Source: Takakia lepidozioides
Taxonomy: Eukaryota > Streptophyta > Takakiopsida > Takakiales > Takakiaceae
NCBI GenBank assembly: GCA_030704615.1
Contig: CM060732.1
Span: 23,374,001 to 23,438,000, forward strand
Length of the DNA: 64,000 bases
Direction of reading: 5' to 3'
Shown: piece by piece, positions 10,496 through 21,139 of the stretch
Numbering within the stretch: position 1 is the first letter of the stretch
Layout of the letters: every line of letters starts with the position of its first letter
The notes under the pieces: model-generated
Seen by the model: only the letters and a program-made list of their open reading frames with translations
Told to the model about the DNA's origin: nothing
Databases searched by the model: none
Position numbers and translations under genes: made by a program

Positions 10496-10954
10496 TGTCG
10501 AGCGGTTTTTACTCACCCATCCCTTCGCTATCCAAGGTGGAAACTCCAAGATAGAAGAGTTGGATATCTCTAAGCACTCAACCCGCTCAGAACAATCAGT
10601 CATGACCTACAGCTAGTGAATCATGGTTGTGCTTCCTATTTGTATTTCTTCTTGCCTTCATGTTAGCAATTTACCTTACTGTGTATACTGAAGCATCAGT
10701 TTGCTTCAGTATCTACTAGGTTCCATTCACTCATCCATTCATTCCACAACTTTACTCATGTCTCTCTACACAGTGTGATTGTATCGAATAAGTATCAGAT
10801 TATGATTTATCAGGTATCAAGCCAATGCCTTGGTGTCTCCAATCTGCCCTACAGTATCACTACAGCTTTGCATGTAACAAGCATCTACTGTTCATCTTTC
10901 CTCTTTCACCGTACTCTCCATCCTTGCTCCCGTTCTTGCTCTCCGCCTGATCTC
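10496..10954 (-). repeat. Element X 5' LTR, distal part (inverted and moved)
   Basis: Reverse complement of about 18,750-19,204 of the intact 3' LTR, with scattered mismatches. It starts at GAGATCAGGC and ends at the LTR terminus CGACA next to the PBS. The complementary first part of the same LTR is at 11,854-12,337. Together they account for the whole LTR except about 3 bp at the break. Confidence 0.85.
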
Positions 10955-11038
10955 GAAAGGCACAGTCCAGCAGAGAAAAAAGAGAGATATCATACCTGTA
11001 ATATGACCTCAGTGGCTGGACAACACTTTAAAACAATC

Positions 11039-11853
11039 TCAACCAGCAGAAAAGAAAAGCCAATCCCATTCAGACATGAGATCTGGTGGAAGAAAAGGAA
11101 TAGTAGCAAACAAAGCAAGTAAATCAGATCCTTCAGGAGTGGAGGAAGGCAAGGGTGATGCACTAGATGGTAAGCAGTGTGCAAGGTCATCGAAGGTAAC
11201 ATAAGGGGTAGGGGACTTAGTCTCGCTTCGTGTAAGAGCATCTGCATTGCTGTTGGCTTTGCCCTTCTTGTACTGAATGTCATATTCAAACATTTGAAGA
11301 GTAAATGACCACCGAGCCAAGCGTCCCGAGAGCGCACGAGGGGTTTTGAGAGCCTTCAAAGAAAGATGATCAGTCTGAACAACAAAGGGGCAGCCATGTA
11401 GATACTGCTTGAAATGTTTCACCCCAAAAATGATTGCAAGTCCCTCTTTATCAGTAATGCTATAGTTCTTCTCATGTTTGTCAAGCCGCCTGGAAGCATA
11501 GGCCACCACATGTTCCCGACCGTCTTTCTTTTGGCATAGAATAGCTGAAACAGCCAGGTCAGAGGCATCAGTCTGAAGAATAAAGGGCAATGAAAAATCA
11601 GGAAAGACCAGAATGGGTGCACTGGTGAGGGCTATTTTGAGTTTCCGGCCCCAAAGAAAGCGAACATCTTTGCATAATAACTGGTTAAGCGCAGCGACAA
11701 TGTGAGCAAAGTGTTTAATGAAACGACGATAGTTAGACGCTAACCCAAGGAAGGCACAGACACAATTCTTGTCACAGACAGCCTGAATTTTGGCAGGGTC
11801 AGGGCTAATGCCTTTAGCTAAGAGAGGTGGCCAAGAAAATGAAGCTCCATCAT
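11039..11853 (-). pseudogene. Element 1 RT C-terminus and RNase H
   Basis: Minus-strand frame continuing the RT of element 1 on the far side of the element X insertion. It shows the RT connection region (SNYRRFIKHFAHIVAALNQL) and RNase H motifs (FILQTDASDLAVSAILCQKK, TDKEGLAIIFG, VVQTDHLSLKAL, KGKANSNADALTRS). A frameshift lies near 11,830. The frame ends at 11,039, and element 1 sequence stops being recognisable at about 10,955 where the transposed segment begins. Confidence 0.85.
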
Positions 11854-12337
11854 TGTTTAGAGGGCTGTTTGGGACTTAGACGCTTTTACGGGTTCTGTGG
11901 GGTACCCTTAATTTTGCGCAGACTTACAGATGGTAGACTTAGGCCACACAGGTTTAGGGGTGGTAGACAGGCTCACATAGTCAAGTCATGGGTTATTACA
12001 GCCCGACACAGCCCGTCACAGTCTATCACATCTTATCACAGCCCGACATAGCTACGCACAGCCAGTCACTGCACGACACAGCCCGACACAGCTTTACACA
12101 GCCAGTCACAGCTCAGCACAGTCACAGCCCAACACAGTTTAGGGTCACAACGGACGGAGGGGAACGGTTATCATTAGAAGGGAACTATTGTGTGGGAACG
12201 ACATCTGCAGAGGGAACGTGTTACTTCAGGGGTGACAGTTAGTTAGTTAGGTGGTTAGAACAGCTTGCAGGTAGATTAGGCAGAGCAGCACCAGGGAGGG
12301 GATCACTTCACGGGGAGCGCTTCTTGGACATGCAGGA
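11854..12337 (+). repeat. Element X 5' LTR, proximal part
   Basis: Matches the start of the intact 3' LTR (from 18,265), beginning TGTTTAGAGGGC against TGTTAGAGGGC. Immediately left is ATCAT (11,849-11,853); right of the 3' LTR is GTCAT (19,205-19,209), an imperfect 5-bp target duplication. The match stops after CATGCAGGA at 12,337, where CACTA sequence begins. Confidence 0.85.
11991..12135 (+). repeat. 10-bp-period CACAG array in the 5' LTR
   Basis: Thirteen 10-bp units, nearly all ending CACA(G) in exact register, followed by a few out-of-phase CACAG motifs. Same array as at 18,401 in the 3' LTR, about 137 bp inside the LTR start. Confidence 0.92.
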
Positions 12338-12841
12338 CCCACAGAGTGGTGTGTAAGCTATTTGAGTCATTCACGGTGTCTCTCTGAGTGGGAACTATTG
12401 ATTGGAGTCATTACTAACAGAGTGGTGTGTAAGAGATTAGGAATACCACTGGAGGAATTCATACCACTAGTATAGTAATATATATGTGACTACTTATACC
12501 ACTATACAAGTGGTAATGTAAGCAATTGTGTGCATTTGGCTACTCCCACAGTTTTAAATTATACCATTATTACAGTGATGTGCAAGTGATTATGAACATG
12601 ACTAGAGGAACACATACCACTAGTGTAGTGTTTAAAGAAGTACCACTGGGGATTCAAGCTCCACAAAATAGAATAGAATCCCAGAGAGTTAAGTGCTGGA
12701 ACACTGTCAACAAAATCCAGCCATGATAAAAGCACTAAGCCTAACTTCTACACGGCGTCTCCGCATGCATGCTAGGAACACTGAACTGCTTTCATGCCTT
12801 CTTCTCACTGCCAGTAATGTCTATGCCCGGGCGAACGAAAT

Positions 12842-13985
12842 CTAAGCCCTCTTCATGTTCTTCTCTGGCCAAAGACAATTCAGACCAACGACATCCTCCA
12901 ACATTGTTTGCGGTGGGACCTCCTCCTTGTTAGGGTGAGGCAAGACACAATTGGCAATATAGATATCACTCACCTCAACCCGCCACGATCCCTCAGGTAT
13001 AACACGGCAGTGATATGTATCTTTGCCAGGCACACCAGTGACAATTCCAGTGGCAGCCCTGTGTCGTGGTAAATGAGGATCATACAGGCTGATTTTGTCC
13101 TTCAACTTAAACTGCACACAACACCCACCATAAAACTCACATTAATCAACCCATGAAGACATACATGTACATTGAAAACTAGATAATGAGGACCGCCCAG
13201 TATAAGCAATCACTGAAAGTGTAGAGTACTTTTGGTAGCATAAGAATATTTGCCACTGTAGCACGGGGTTGATATTTGGGGGTTGCCTTTGAAGGCGCCG
13301 CAGTTGGTGCACTGTCGGTGGCAGTATCAAGAGCGGCTTTCTTAGCCTGCAAACATCACGCCCAACACCCTTAGCAGTTTCATTTAGCAATGCATCTACT
13401 AATAGTTTGAAGTACCCAACATGGAAATGACCACATTGTACAGAACTGATAGCCAACAGGTGCATGCATGCTCACCTCTAGTACGGAAACTGCTGCATGG
13501 AGAGGTGCCTCCTGAAGGCCCACCCGACTCTTACTCCCGCTAGAACTTGGTGTTATGTCACCATTTGCATCAGTCAAGGACTTTGTGCCTTTGGCAGCAG
13601 TGGCTCTGGTTACACGCTCTCCTTTTCGTATGTACTTCTTCTCAGCTCCCTTCACGATGGCTGGGGCAGAGTCCTCTGCTTTAGTCCCCTTCTACATGCC
13701 AACAAAACAACAAGGTATAGTACATGAGTATGTCTTACCATACTTGATGCATAGAATTCATGGCACACACCAATAAAAGGGGGGCCTGCCCACTGTCCAC
13801 CAGCGGCGTTGCATGGACGGTTCCAAGTTTGGGCACCTCCTTGTACAGGTCCCAAGTTTGGGCACCTCCTCCAGGTAGGTGCTCCTTGCTGCAGCCACAT
13901 TTGCCCACCTCTAGATTGCACCCATGGGCCATCCGGGCCTTGTTGCACCCATGTCGTAGGTGGACCAGTAGCATTCGCCACAGCC
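12842..13985 (-). pseudogene. CACTA-encoded Tnp1/TnpA-like protein, C-terminal part
   Basis: Three exons can be joined with GT/AG sites and preserved phase: 13,691-13,476, 13,346-13,230 and 13,111-12,842 (stop TAG). An upstream Gln/Trp/Pro-rich open stretch (about 13,985-13,774) may be a further exon. The last exon resembles the C-terminal domain of plant En/Spm Tnp1-like proteins: a GIVTGVPG segment, a hydrophobic strand (WRVEVSDIYIANCVLPHP) and a final VVGLNCLWPEKNM where relatives have a WPKHL-type ending. Such proteins bind subterminal repeats and help the transposase. The family call is from remembered motif layout, so moderate. Confidence 0.5.
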
Positions 13986-15169
13986 TCAGTCCCCCCTTCC
14001 TTTGCGTGCTTTGATACAGCCTAACACAAGCCCCTCCACCCCACAAAGTTAGCAATGATGGAAAATAAGGTCAACCGGGCAACGAGCAAGGTCGGCAGTT
14101 CGTGAACGCATATAAACCTTGGCCCAACGTGCCAAGAAAAGTTTGGCATGCAATGGCGTGAATTCATGGAATGTCATGCTCTGGTGCCCTAGCACCACAT
14201 CCATTCAGTATTAAAACCCTAACACATGTTCTAACCCTTTGAAATTTAATCCAACAGTCAAGCCATACATAGTCCAACTCGTAAGCCATTCATCTTTCTA
14301 ACAAAGTTTCCAGGTCATTCACATTTAGGAAAGAACCAAGGTTTGATATATAACATGTACCACCATATATGCAGATTGTAAACTCATCACAAAAGCAGAT
14401 TGTAGGTCTGGAGATAAATCTCCGGAACCAGGCTCAAAGCATATCAGGTTCGAAATGAAACAATCAACCACTCATGCCTTAAGTTCACAAGCCAATCATA
14501 GTAGTAATAGGCTTGGTTATATAAACCAATCACCATCTCAGTCACTGTAAGCATATACATTTCATGAGCCATTCTCCAACCTCTCTCTCACTCTCAGTCC
14601 AGCCCCACACACTCCCTTCTCCATCAGTTCATCACTCCAAAGATCATTCCTCCGCCATACATCCCAGTCTCTTACTCATTTAGATTTACCCTAAACCTTG
14701 CTCAGTTCTGCCTCTACCTCTGCTTTACACAAAACCCTACCCTAAACCCTACATGTCATGAAAATGCTCAATTGCTTCCACAATCTGAGAGGAACTAAGG
14801 GTGAGATTGTATTCATAAGACGTTGTTTGCCGTAGCCTTGTGGCCATTGACCCCGCGCCCAGTTTGAGCGGGAACAAAAGGAACAGAACCTACCTCTGTC
14901 AGGGGCTGACGTTGGTAGTAAGACTTACCTTCATATAAAGACCACATGTCCTCCTTCCAACTAAGTTCAGCAGATGTTCAACAATCCTTTCACCATCTCT
15001 TCACACAAGACATCCCCTACTTTAATGATTGTATCGCTGGCATGAGCAACATCTAAAGGCAGTACACCAACAACACTTCACCAGCAGAGACACCCATTCC
15101 ATAGCACTCAAGCACTTTCATGACCTCCTACTGTAATTTAGAATGCTGTTCCTTCTCCCATGAGTATCA

Positions 15170-15515
15170 AACCCCGCGATCGCGGTTGTCCCACCATCGT
15201 GCATGCCTTCATGCCCCGATTCTAGGGCTTGAGTCCCTGTCTGCCCCCTATCCCACCAGCTCCGCTCGTCATTGTACATTGAGAAAAGCCACACCTTGCG
15301 ATCGCGGTTGTCCCATCATCGTGCACGCCTTCATGCCCCAATTCTAGGTCTTGAGTCCCTGTCTGCCCCCTATCCCACCAGCTTTGCTCGTCATTGTACA
15401 TTGAGAAAAAGCCACACCTTGCGATCGCGGTTGTCCTACCATCGTGCACACCTTCATGCCCCGATTCTAGGTCTTGAGTCCATGTTTGTCCCTATCCCAC
15501 CAGCTCCGCTCGTCG
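15170..15515 (+). repeat. Minisatellite, about 121-bp unit, three copies
   Basis: Three head-to-tail copies, each with GCGATCGCGGTTGTCC near its start (15,177, 15,299, 15,420) and a conserved second half with CCCTATCCCACCAGCT. The third copy is truncated. It lies in the CACTA interior. The open frames across it are repeat translations, not a gene. Confidence 0.85.
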
Positions 15516-16618
15516 TCTCTCATGATCAGACTCGACACTATAAGAAAACAAACATAGCTCTGTCATGTTTGTCTTTCACGATCAAACTCGACACAAAGAA
15601 AACAAACAGATGCCACAATGGCAGGGCAGACAAAAAAAACGCGAAGTCCCCTCACTCATGACTGGATGGATGAATGTAGCGATAGATGGATGGATTTTGG
15701 GTTTTCCATCAACACACAAACCACTAAAGTTTTTCACCACATAAGTAATACCAATCACTGGTGTGTATGTAATCACTAACGCGTAACCACTCTGCTAGTG
15801 GTTCCAACCACTAGCAGAGTGGTTCTAGTTACTAAATGGTCTGTAACCACTCACTCTACACCACTCTCAAAGTGGTACCAATCAATGGGGGTCTTTAACC
15901 ACTCCAGATCTACGTATACTGTCCCCGTCCACGTGGAATAATATAGTTCATAATTAATTTTGAAATGATAAATCTTAAATAAAAATTGAATTATTACACA
16001 TGGAGTAGCAAGTGGTTTCAATCACCTCCCATCACTCAGGTGTCTTCAACCACTCACAACCCACCCCAGAAGTAGTACCAATCACTCACGTGTATGTAAC
16101 CACTCACAAGTGCCCACTTGAAGAGTGGTTCCAGTTACAAAAGGGTCTTAACCACTCACATTCCACCACTGTGCAAGTGGTACCAATCACTGGGGGGTCT
16201 TTAACCACTCCAGATCTATGTATATTATCATCGTCCACGTGGAACAATATATTTTGAAATGATAAAAATCTAAAAAAAAAATTATTACACGTGGAGTAGA
16301 AAGTGGTTTCAACCACTTCCCATCACTGAGGTGTCTTTAACCACTCATAATTTATCACTGTACCGGTCCATGTCGGATATTATCATTATTAATATAAATA
16401 TTTGACCAAATGTCGAATAATAAATATAAAATTAAATATTACACGTGGATTACTTAGTGGATGAAACCACTTCCAACCACTCCATATGATGCCACCGTGG
16501 CATTTCATCGGAATTAACCACTGACCAGTGGTTACCATTACTTGGAGTGATTTATAGAGTGATAAAAGACAAGAGTGGTTAAGGGGGCCAGTGGTTATTC
16601 CGCGTTTTTCTTCTAGTG

Positions 16619-18226
16619 GAAGGAAGCCAATAATTTGGCTGCTGCCTATGCGGCCCTGGTTGAACCTTATGCGAAGCGCATTGAGGCTTTACAGCAGCAG
16701 TTAGATGTGTACAGACTCAAGGAGGAGCAGGCTCTCAGGGGTGCTACACAGGACTTGGTGGATAATCATCTTATGCAAGTATGGTTAACACAAGGCCCGG
16801 TAGAAGGGAAGGCACCACGGAAGCTCACTCAAGGGGAGATGAATGATCTTAGATTGCAGGTGCAGAAAAACATTGCCACACTACTATAGATAGCGGAGTT
16901 ACATGATGATATGGAAGGCCTGCAAACTCAAGTGGATGACCTAAGTTCCAATATTGACAAAAGAGTCTTTGTTCCTAAGGAGCAGCTGGTGGCTACTTAT
17001 TTGCATGCCAGGACTCTGATTTTCCAGTCTTCATCACAGGAGGTGCAAGAGTTGCCAACAGTAGGAGGGACAGCGGCGGCAATATCACAACCTCTATAGC
17101 AGGTGGCTGTGTAGGTGGCTGACACTGTTGATACCATGGCGCCACCACAGTCTGAGGTTTGGGGGGATGCTGCTTTCAACCCACCTAGGACTCCTGCTGC
17201 GCGGGCAATCGGGCTATGATTATGCCCTTCAACCAAATTCTCATTGTGATGGATTTGGCTTGGAAGGAATTCAGTCCTCCACAATCTTTGGCACATTATT
17301 ACCAAATCATGCGCATTTGGTTGCCAGTGGCAACTCGGACTAAGGTTCTTCCGAACAATCGACCCATTGAGGATCATCATTTTGCAAGGTACTGGTCTGA
17401 GGCAAGCACCATGCTGAAGGAATTAATTGCCTTCCAGGTTGTTCATGGGTACATTTATACCAAGACCAAGGAGGTATCTAGTATTGTCATGGGCTGTGGA
17501 TTGTACTATGTTGCTTGTTTCATGGCATGTTATCACATTGAGCAGCAGAAGATGCAATCACGATTTTTGAGTTATTCCAGGGGGGAGCATTGGGTCTTAC
17601 CTTCAGTTCCACCCCATATGTATCTCTATGATGCGAAAGTCATGATGCAGAAAGATTCCCAGCTTCGTTCATGGTTTAATTTGGCTTGGAACAACTTGGT
17701 CAAAGAAAAATTGGGCCCTGATGATATTTTCTATAATGGACATGAAGCTTGGAAATACTTACACTGTTCCAAAGTCATTGGCACACCTCTCACCTATACG
17801 GCCAAGGAGTTCAGGGAGTTCACTTATTTTGCTTGCAAGCATTTACAACAAGTAGTACAGTTTAAGCTTCCAGACATGGTGGGCCAACATTGTATACCAC
17901 ACAGGATTCCGGAGGAGCCACTTAAAGTTCGGCCGCCAAAACACCTCCGGGGGGAAGATGATTATGATACTATTGGTTCTTCAGAGGAACCTTTTGACAT
18001 GGCGGAGGACTATGCACTTCAGATGGCAGAGAAGAAACGACGGGGATCTCCTATACCTGAGAGGTTACCTCGTTATCAACCACAGGCGGGTCAGACATTT
18101 CCATTTGGTGCTCCATCACCTCCATCAGCCAGTGACTGGGCTCGAGCTCGCATACAGAGCCCTTCAAGAGACTCTCACCGTCAGAAGGGTGCTCGCTCAC
18201 AAAGGTTTGCTGATCCTAAGCAGTAA
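16619..18226 (+). pseudogene. Element X ORF3, C-terminal third
   Basis: Frame-compatible continuation of the ORF at 2,526-5,134. It begins with more coiled coil (AAAYAALVEPYAKRIEALQQ), has stops at 16,888, 17,097 and 17,114 and a frameshift near 17,210. It is then open from 17,216 to 18,226 (336 codons). This part has a compact, Trp/Tyr-rich region (EDHHFARYWSEASTMLKELI to about 17,880), then a charged, Pro/Ser/Arg-rich tail. I do not recognise the fold. The stop lies about 20 bp before the polypurine tract, so the ORF fills the element to its 3' LTR. Confidence 0.7.
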
Positions 18227-18247
18227 ACCGTGAGGACACGGTTTTTT

Positions 18248-18261
18248 GAGAGGGGGAGGGG
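18248..18261 (+). promoter_or_regulatory. Polypurine tract of element X
   Basis: GAGAGGGGGAGGGG ends three bases before the 3' LTR start (TGTTAG at 18,265). It would prime plus-strand DNA synthesis. Confidence 0.9.
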
Positions 18262-18264
18262 TAA

Positions 18265-19204
18265 TGTTAGAGGGCTGTTTGGGACTTAGACGCTTTTACG
18301 GGTTCTGTGGAGTACCCTTAATTTTGCGCAGACTTACAGATGGTAGACTTAGGCCACACAGGTTTAGGGGTGGTAGACAGGCTCACACAGTCAAGTCATG
18401 GGTTATCACAGTCCGACACAACCCGTCACAGTCTATCACAGCTTATCACAGCTCGACACAGCTACGCACAGCCAGTCATAGCACGACACAGCCCGACACA
18501 GCTTTACACAACCAGTCACAGCTCGGCACAGTCACAGCCCAACACAGTTTAGGGTCACAGCGCACGGAGGGAACGATTATCATTAGCAGGGAACTACTGT
18601 GTGGGAACAACATCTGCAGAGGGAACGTGTTACTTCAGGGGTGACAGTTAGTTAGTTAGGCGGTTGGAACAACTTGCAGGTAGATTAGGCAGAGCAGCAC
18701 CAGGGAGGGTTTCACTTCACGGGGAGCGCTTCTTGGACATGCAGGAGAGGAGATCAGGCAGAGAGCAAGAACGGGAGCAAGGATGGAGAGCGGTGAAGGA
18801 GGAAAAATGAACAGTAGATGCTTGTTACATGCAAAGCTGTAGTGATACTGTAGGTCAGATTGGAGACACCAATGCATTGGCTTGATACCTAATAAATCAT
18901 AATCTGATACTTATTCGATACAATCACACTGTGTAGAGAGACATGAGTAAAGCTGTGGAATGAATGGATGAGTGAATGGAACCTGGTAGATACTGAAGCA
19001 AACTCTGGTTCAGTATACACAGTAAGATAATTGCTAACATGAAGGCAAGAAGAAATTCAAATAGGAAGCACAACCATGATTCACTAGCTGTAGGTCATGA
19101 CTGATTGTTCTGAGCGGGTTGAGTGCTTAGAGATATCCAACTCTTCTATCTTGGAGTTTCCACCTCGGATAGCAAAGGGATGGGTGAGTAAAAGCCACTT
19201 GACA
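18265..19204 (+). repeat. Element X 3' LTR (complete, 940 bp)
   Basis: Starts TGTTAGAGGG after the polypurine tract and ends CTTGACA, followed by GTCAT (target duplication). It is complete, whereas the 5' LTR is split into 11,854-12,337 and the reverse complement of 10,496-10,954. It contains the 10-bp CACAG array at 18,401-18,555. Confidence 0.9.
18401..18555 (+). repeat. 10-bp-period CACAG array in the 3' LTR
   Basis: About fourteen units of CACAG plus five variable bases in strict 10-bp register, for example CACAGTCCGA, CACAGTCTAT, CACAGCCAGT, then three out-of-phase copies. It begins about 137 bp into the LTR. Confidence 0.93.
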
Positions 19205-20241
19205 GTCATGCACAGATCACATGTCCTGGCTTTCACTTTGAGGCCTGCTCCTCTAAGTCTGCACAAAATCCGCTTCAGATCCAATATGTGAGAATCAAAG
19301 TCAGCTAAGTAAACATTGATGTCATCAACATATACCAAAGCACATTCCTAGCGTAAGTTCCCTAGAACCACATCCATGAGACGCTGAAAGGTGGCAGTGG
19401 CATTACATAACCCAAAAGACATTGTTTTAAACTGAAAAAGGCCCATCTTACAGGTGAACGCAGTCTTCTCCTTGGCTGATTCAGTGAGTGGAACCTGCCA
19501 AAAGCCCACAACAAGACCAAGGAAGAGAAGAGAGTGACACCATTGAGTTGATCCAAAGTATCATTAATGCGAGGTAAGGGATATACATCCTTTTTGGTCA
19601 GGGCATTGAGACGTCTGAAATCAACACAGAAACGTGTGGTACCATCTTTCTTGGCAACCAACATGATGGGAGTGGCCCAGGGGGAAATAGAGGGTTTAGT
19701 AACTCCTGCATCAAGCATCTTGGTCAGTTCGGTTTGCATGATTTCTCGCTCTTTGACGCTTTCTCTATAAGCATATTGTTTGACAGGGCTACCCTCAGTG
19801 ACAATATCATGCTGAAGAACATCTGTACGACCCAAGTCATGAGAACCAGCACTGAAAACATCAAGATTGTCACGAATAACATGGTATAGTCAAGTCTTTT
19901 CATTTTCAGTGAGACTAGAGCCTATTTTGATATCATTCATGACCTGGTCAAGATGAGCATATTGCGCAGGAGTGAGGGGGGTGACCTTAGGTGCAACCAC
20001 GGATTGTGCCAAGAGATGCAAGTGATCTACAGGGATCATCAGACAGGCCAATGTCAACAAAACTTAATGCATGTTGCACCTCTCCCAAATCTGTCAAAGG
20101 GGTGGCAGTGAATCGTGCTAAGACCTGACCCTTGCGGATGGTGATAGGTATGCGTTCTGGATTGGCAACAAGAAGTCTGAGCTCCCCTCTAAAGCCCCCA
20201 GATGCAATCAAGCAATGTTTGGAAGCAATAAACGTTTCCAT
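19205..20241 (-). pseudogene. Element 1 reverse transcriptase, N-terminal part
   Basis: Readable RT motifs on the minus strand: SPWATPIMLVAKKDGTTRFC, VDFRRLNALTKKDVYPLPRI, and, after frameshifts near 19,500 and 19,340, the catalytic MVYVDDINVYL. The frame stops at 19,205 because element X is inserted there; it continues at 11,853. Upstream (20,241-19,987) is a protease-RT linker segment. Confidence 0.88.
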
Positions 20242-20472
20242 CCTTCAACCCCAAGATAACTACCTTGGGGACAAAGAAATGTGAGGCCAAGAGAAACAAT
20301 CTTTTGGGAAGAGACAAGTATAACAAAGTCAGTTGGATTGCGAAGAAGAGTGGTGTTACCTGGGATTGGAATGGGAGGGCCACTCTTCTTACCAGGCAAA
20401 GGTGGCTGCCACTGATACAAGGTGGAAGGAGTTGTCTTGGCAAAGTTAAAGTATCGTGTCCAGTTGTATTGC

Positions 20473-21039
20473 TCACCAGCCTTGTTTCAGCAACAATGGT
20501 TCACATGTGAGAGAGATGCGCAGTGGCACAACCAGCGGGCAAGGAAGAGAGCTGAGCTGCACCTTGTGGGGTGAGGAGTTGCCACTGGCAAACCACATTA
20601 TGTTTTCAACCACATCAATTTTGGCCCCTGCAGCACACATCCAATCCAAGCCCAACAACAATTGCTCGCCAATGGTAACTATACAAGTCAGTGTGACCGA
20701 CTTGCAACTGACCTTGATAGGGATGGTGACCAAACCTAGGGGCTCATAACGCGTGCCATCTGCAATGGTCACCTGCAGACCTGTGGCTGGGGTGAGCTTG
20801 AGACCAAGTAGTCGAACCACTGACAATGGAACAACAAACATGGTGCAGCCTATGTCAACAACACATGGAAACGAGAGGTGCCCTATGTGACATTGAGTCA
20901 TGAGAGGGTGAACTCTTTCCTTCCTAAGCTTCATGTTGGCTTCACAATGCATCAATTTGAATTCATTGGACAACATCACAAAAACAACAGATTCACCTTT
21001 GGCATTGTTTTTGGGATACTGACCGCTTGGCCCCTTCAC
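20473..21039 (-). pseudogene. Element 1 aspartic protease
   Basis: 188 open codons. The active-site loop reads VDIGCT where retroelement proteases have D-T/S-G, so the Thr/Ser position is Ile. The second half has LLLGLDWM, the ILGxDW-type motif of this family. The altered triad suggests inactivity. Confidence 0.75.
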
Positions 21040-21139
21040 AAGCGATCTGTTTGTTTAAAGGTTGTTTACCCTTCTGTTCACGTTGGATTCGTTTGTGTTC
21101 TTCAATCATACCACGGACAAGATCGACATAGATGCAGAA

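Larger units (their letters stand above)
2526..10954 (-). mobile_element. Element X (Ty3/gypsy), inverted 5' portion
   Basis: Minus-strand order: rest of the 5' LTR (10,954-10,496), PBS (10,493-10,477), gag-like region, zinc knuckle (8,385-8,344), RT (8,311-7,163), RNase H (7,147-6,794), integrase (about 6,720-5,153), a 10-bp-period array, then the N-terminal part of an extra ORF ending exactly at the CACTA insertion (2,526). The missing halves are at 11,854-12,337 (start of the 5' LTR) and 16,619-19,204 (rest of the extra ORF, polypurine tract, 3' LTR), both in plus orientation. Sequence and reading frame continue across the CACTA site once transposon and one GAA are discounted, so these are parts of one element of about 11.5 kb and not two copies. 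The PBS type and the extra ORF suggest Tat/Athila-like affinity; this is inference. Confidence 0.85.
12338..16618. mobile_element. CACTA DNA transposon, main body and right end
   Basis: The right terminus reads TTCTAGTG (16,611-16,618), with a 28-bp terminal inverted repeat identical to that at 2,498-2,525 and a 3-bp duplication GAA. Subterminal regions (about 12,345-12,720 and 15,770-16,600) are dense in GTGGT / ACCAC motifs. The interior has a minus-strand Tnp1-like gene fragment (12,842 to about 13,985), a 121-bp tandem repeat (15,170-15,515) and one copy of the GTAGCCTTGTGG dispersed repeat (about 14,818-14,880). No TnpD-type catalytic transposase is readable, so the element is non-autonomous or degraded. 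Positions 13,990-15,170 otherwise show no gene. With the left end at 1,995-2,525 the transposon measures about 4.8 kb. Confidence 0.85.

Noticed and set aside
9908-10603. A 231-codon ORF starting in the LTR and reading through the PBS
   Set aside because: The PBS lies inside it and the first residues recur in the 3' LTR (19,097); it is an open frame across non-coding leader, with no domain recognised.
11991-12135. CRISPR-like array (regularly spaced short repeats)
   Set aside because: The period is 10 bp with a 5-bp core; this is eukaryotic LTR sequence, not a repeat-spacer array.
15120-15661. Overlapping ORFs on both strands
   Set aside because: They are translations of the 121-bp minisatellite and its flank.
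2526-19204. Two independent copies of element X in opposite orientation
   Set aside because: The halves are strictly complementary at the LTR break and at the CACTA site, with matching target duplication and reading frame. Two separately truncated copies would not fit this way.
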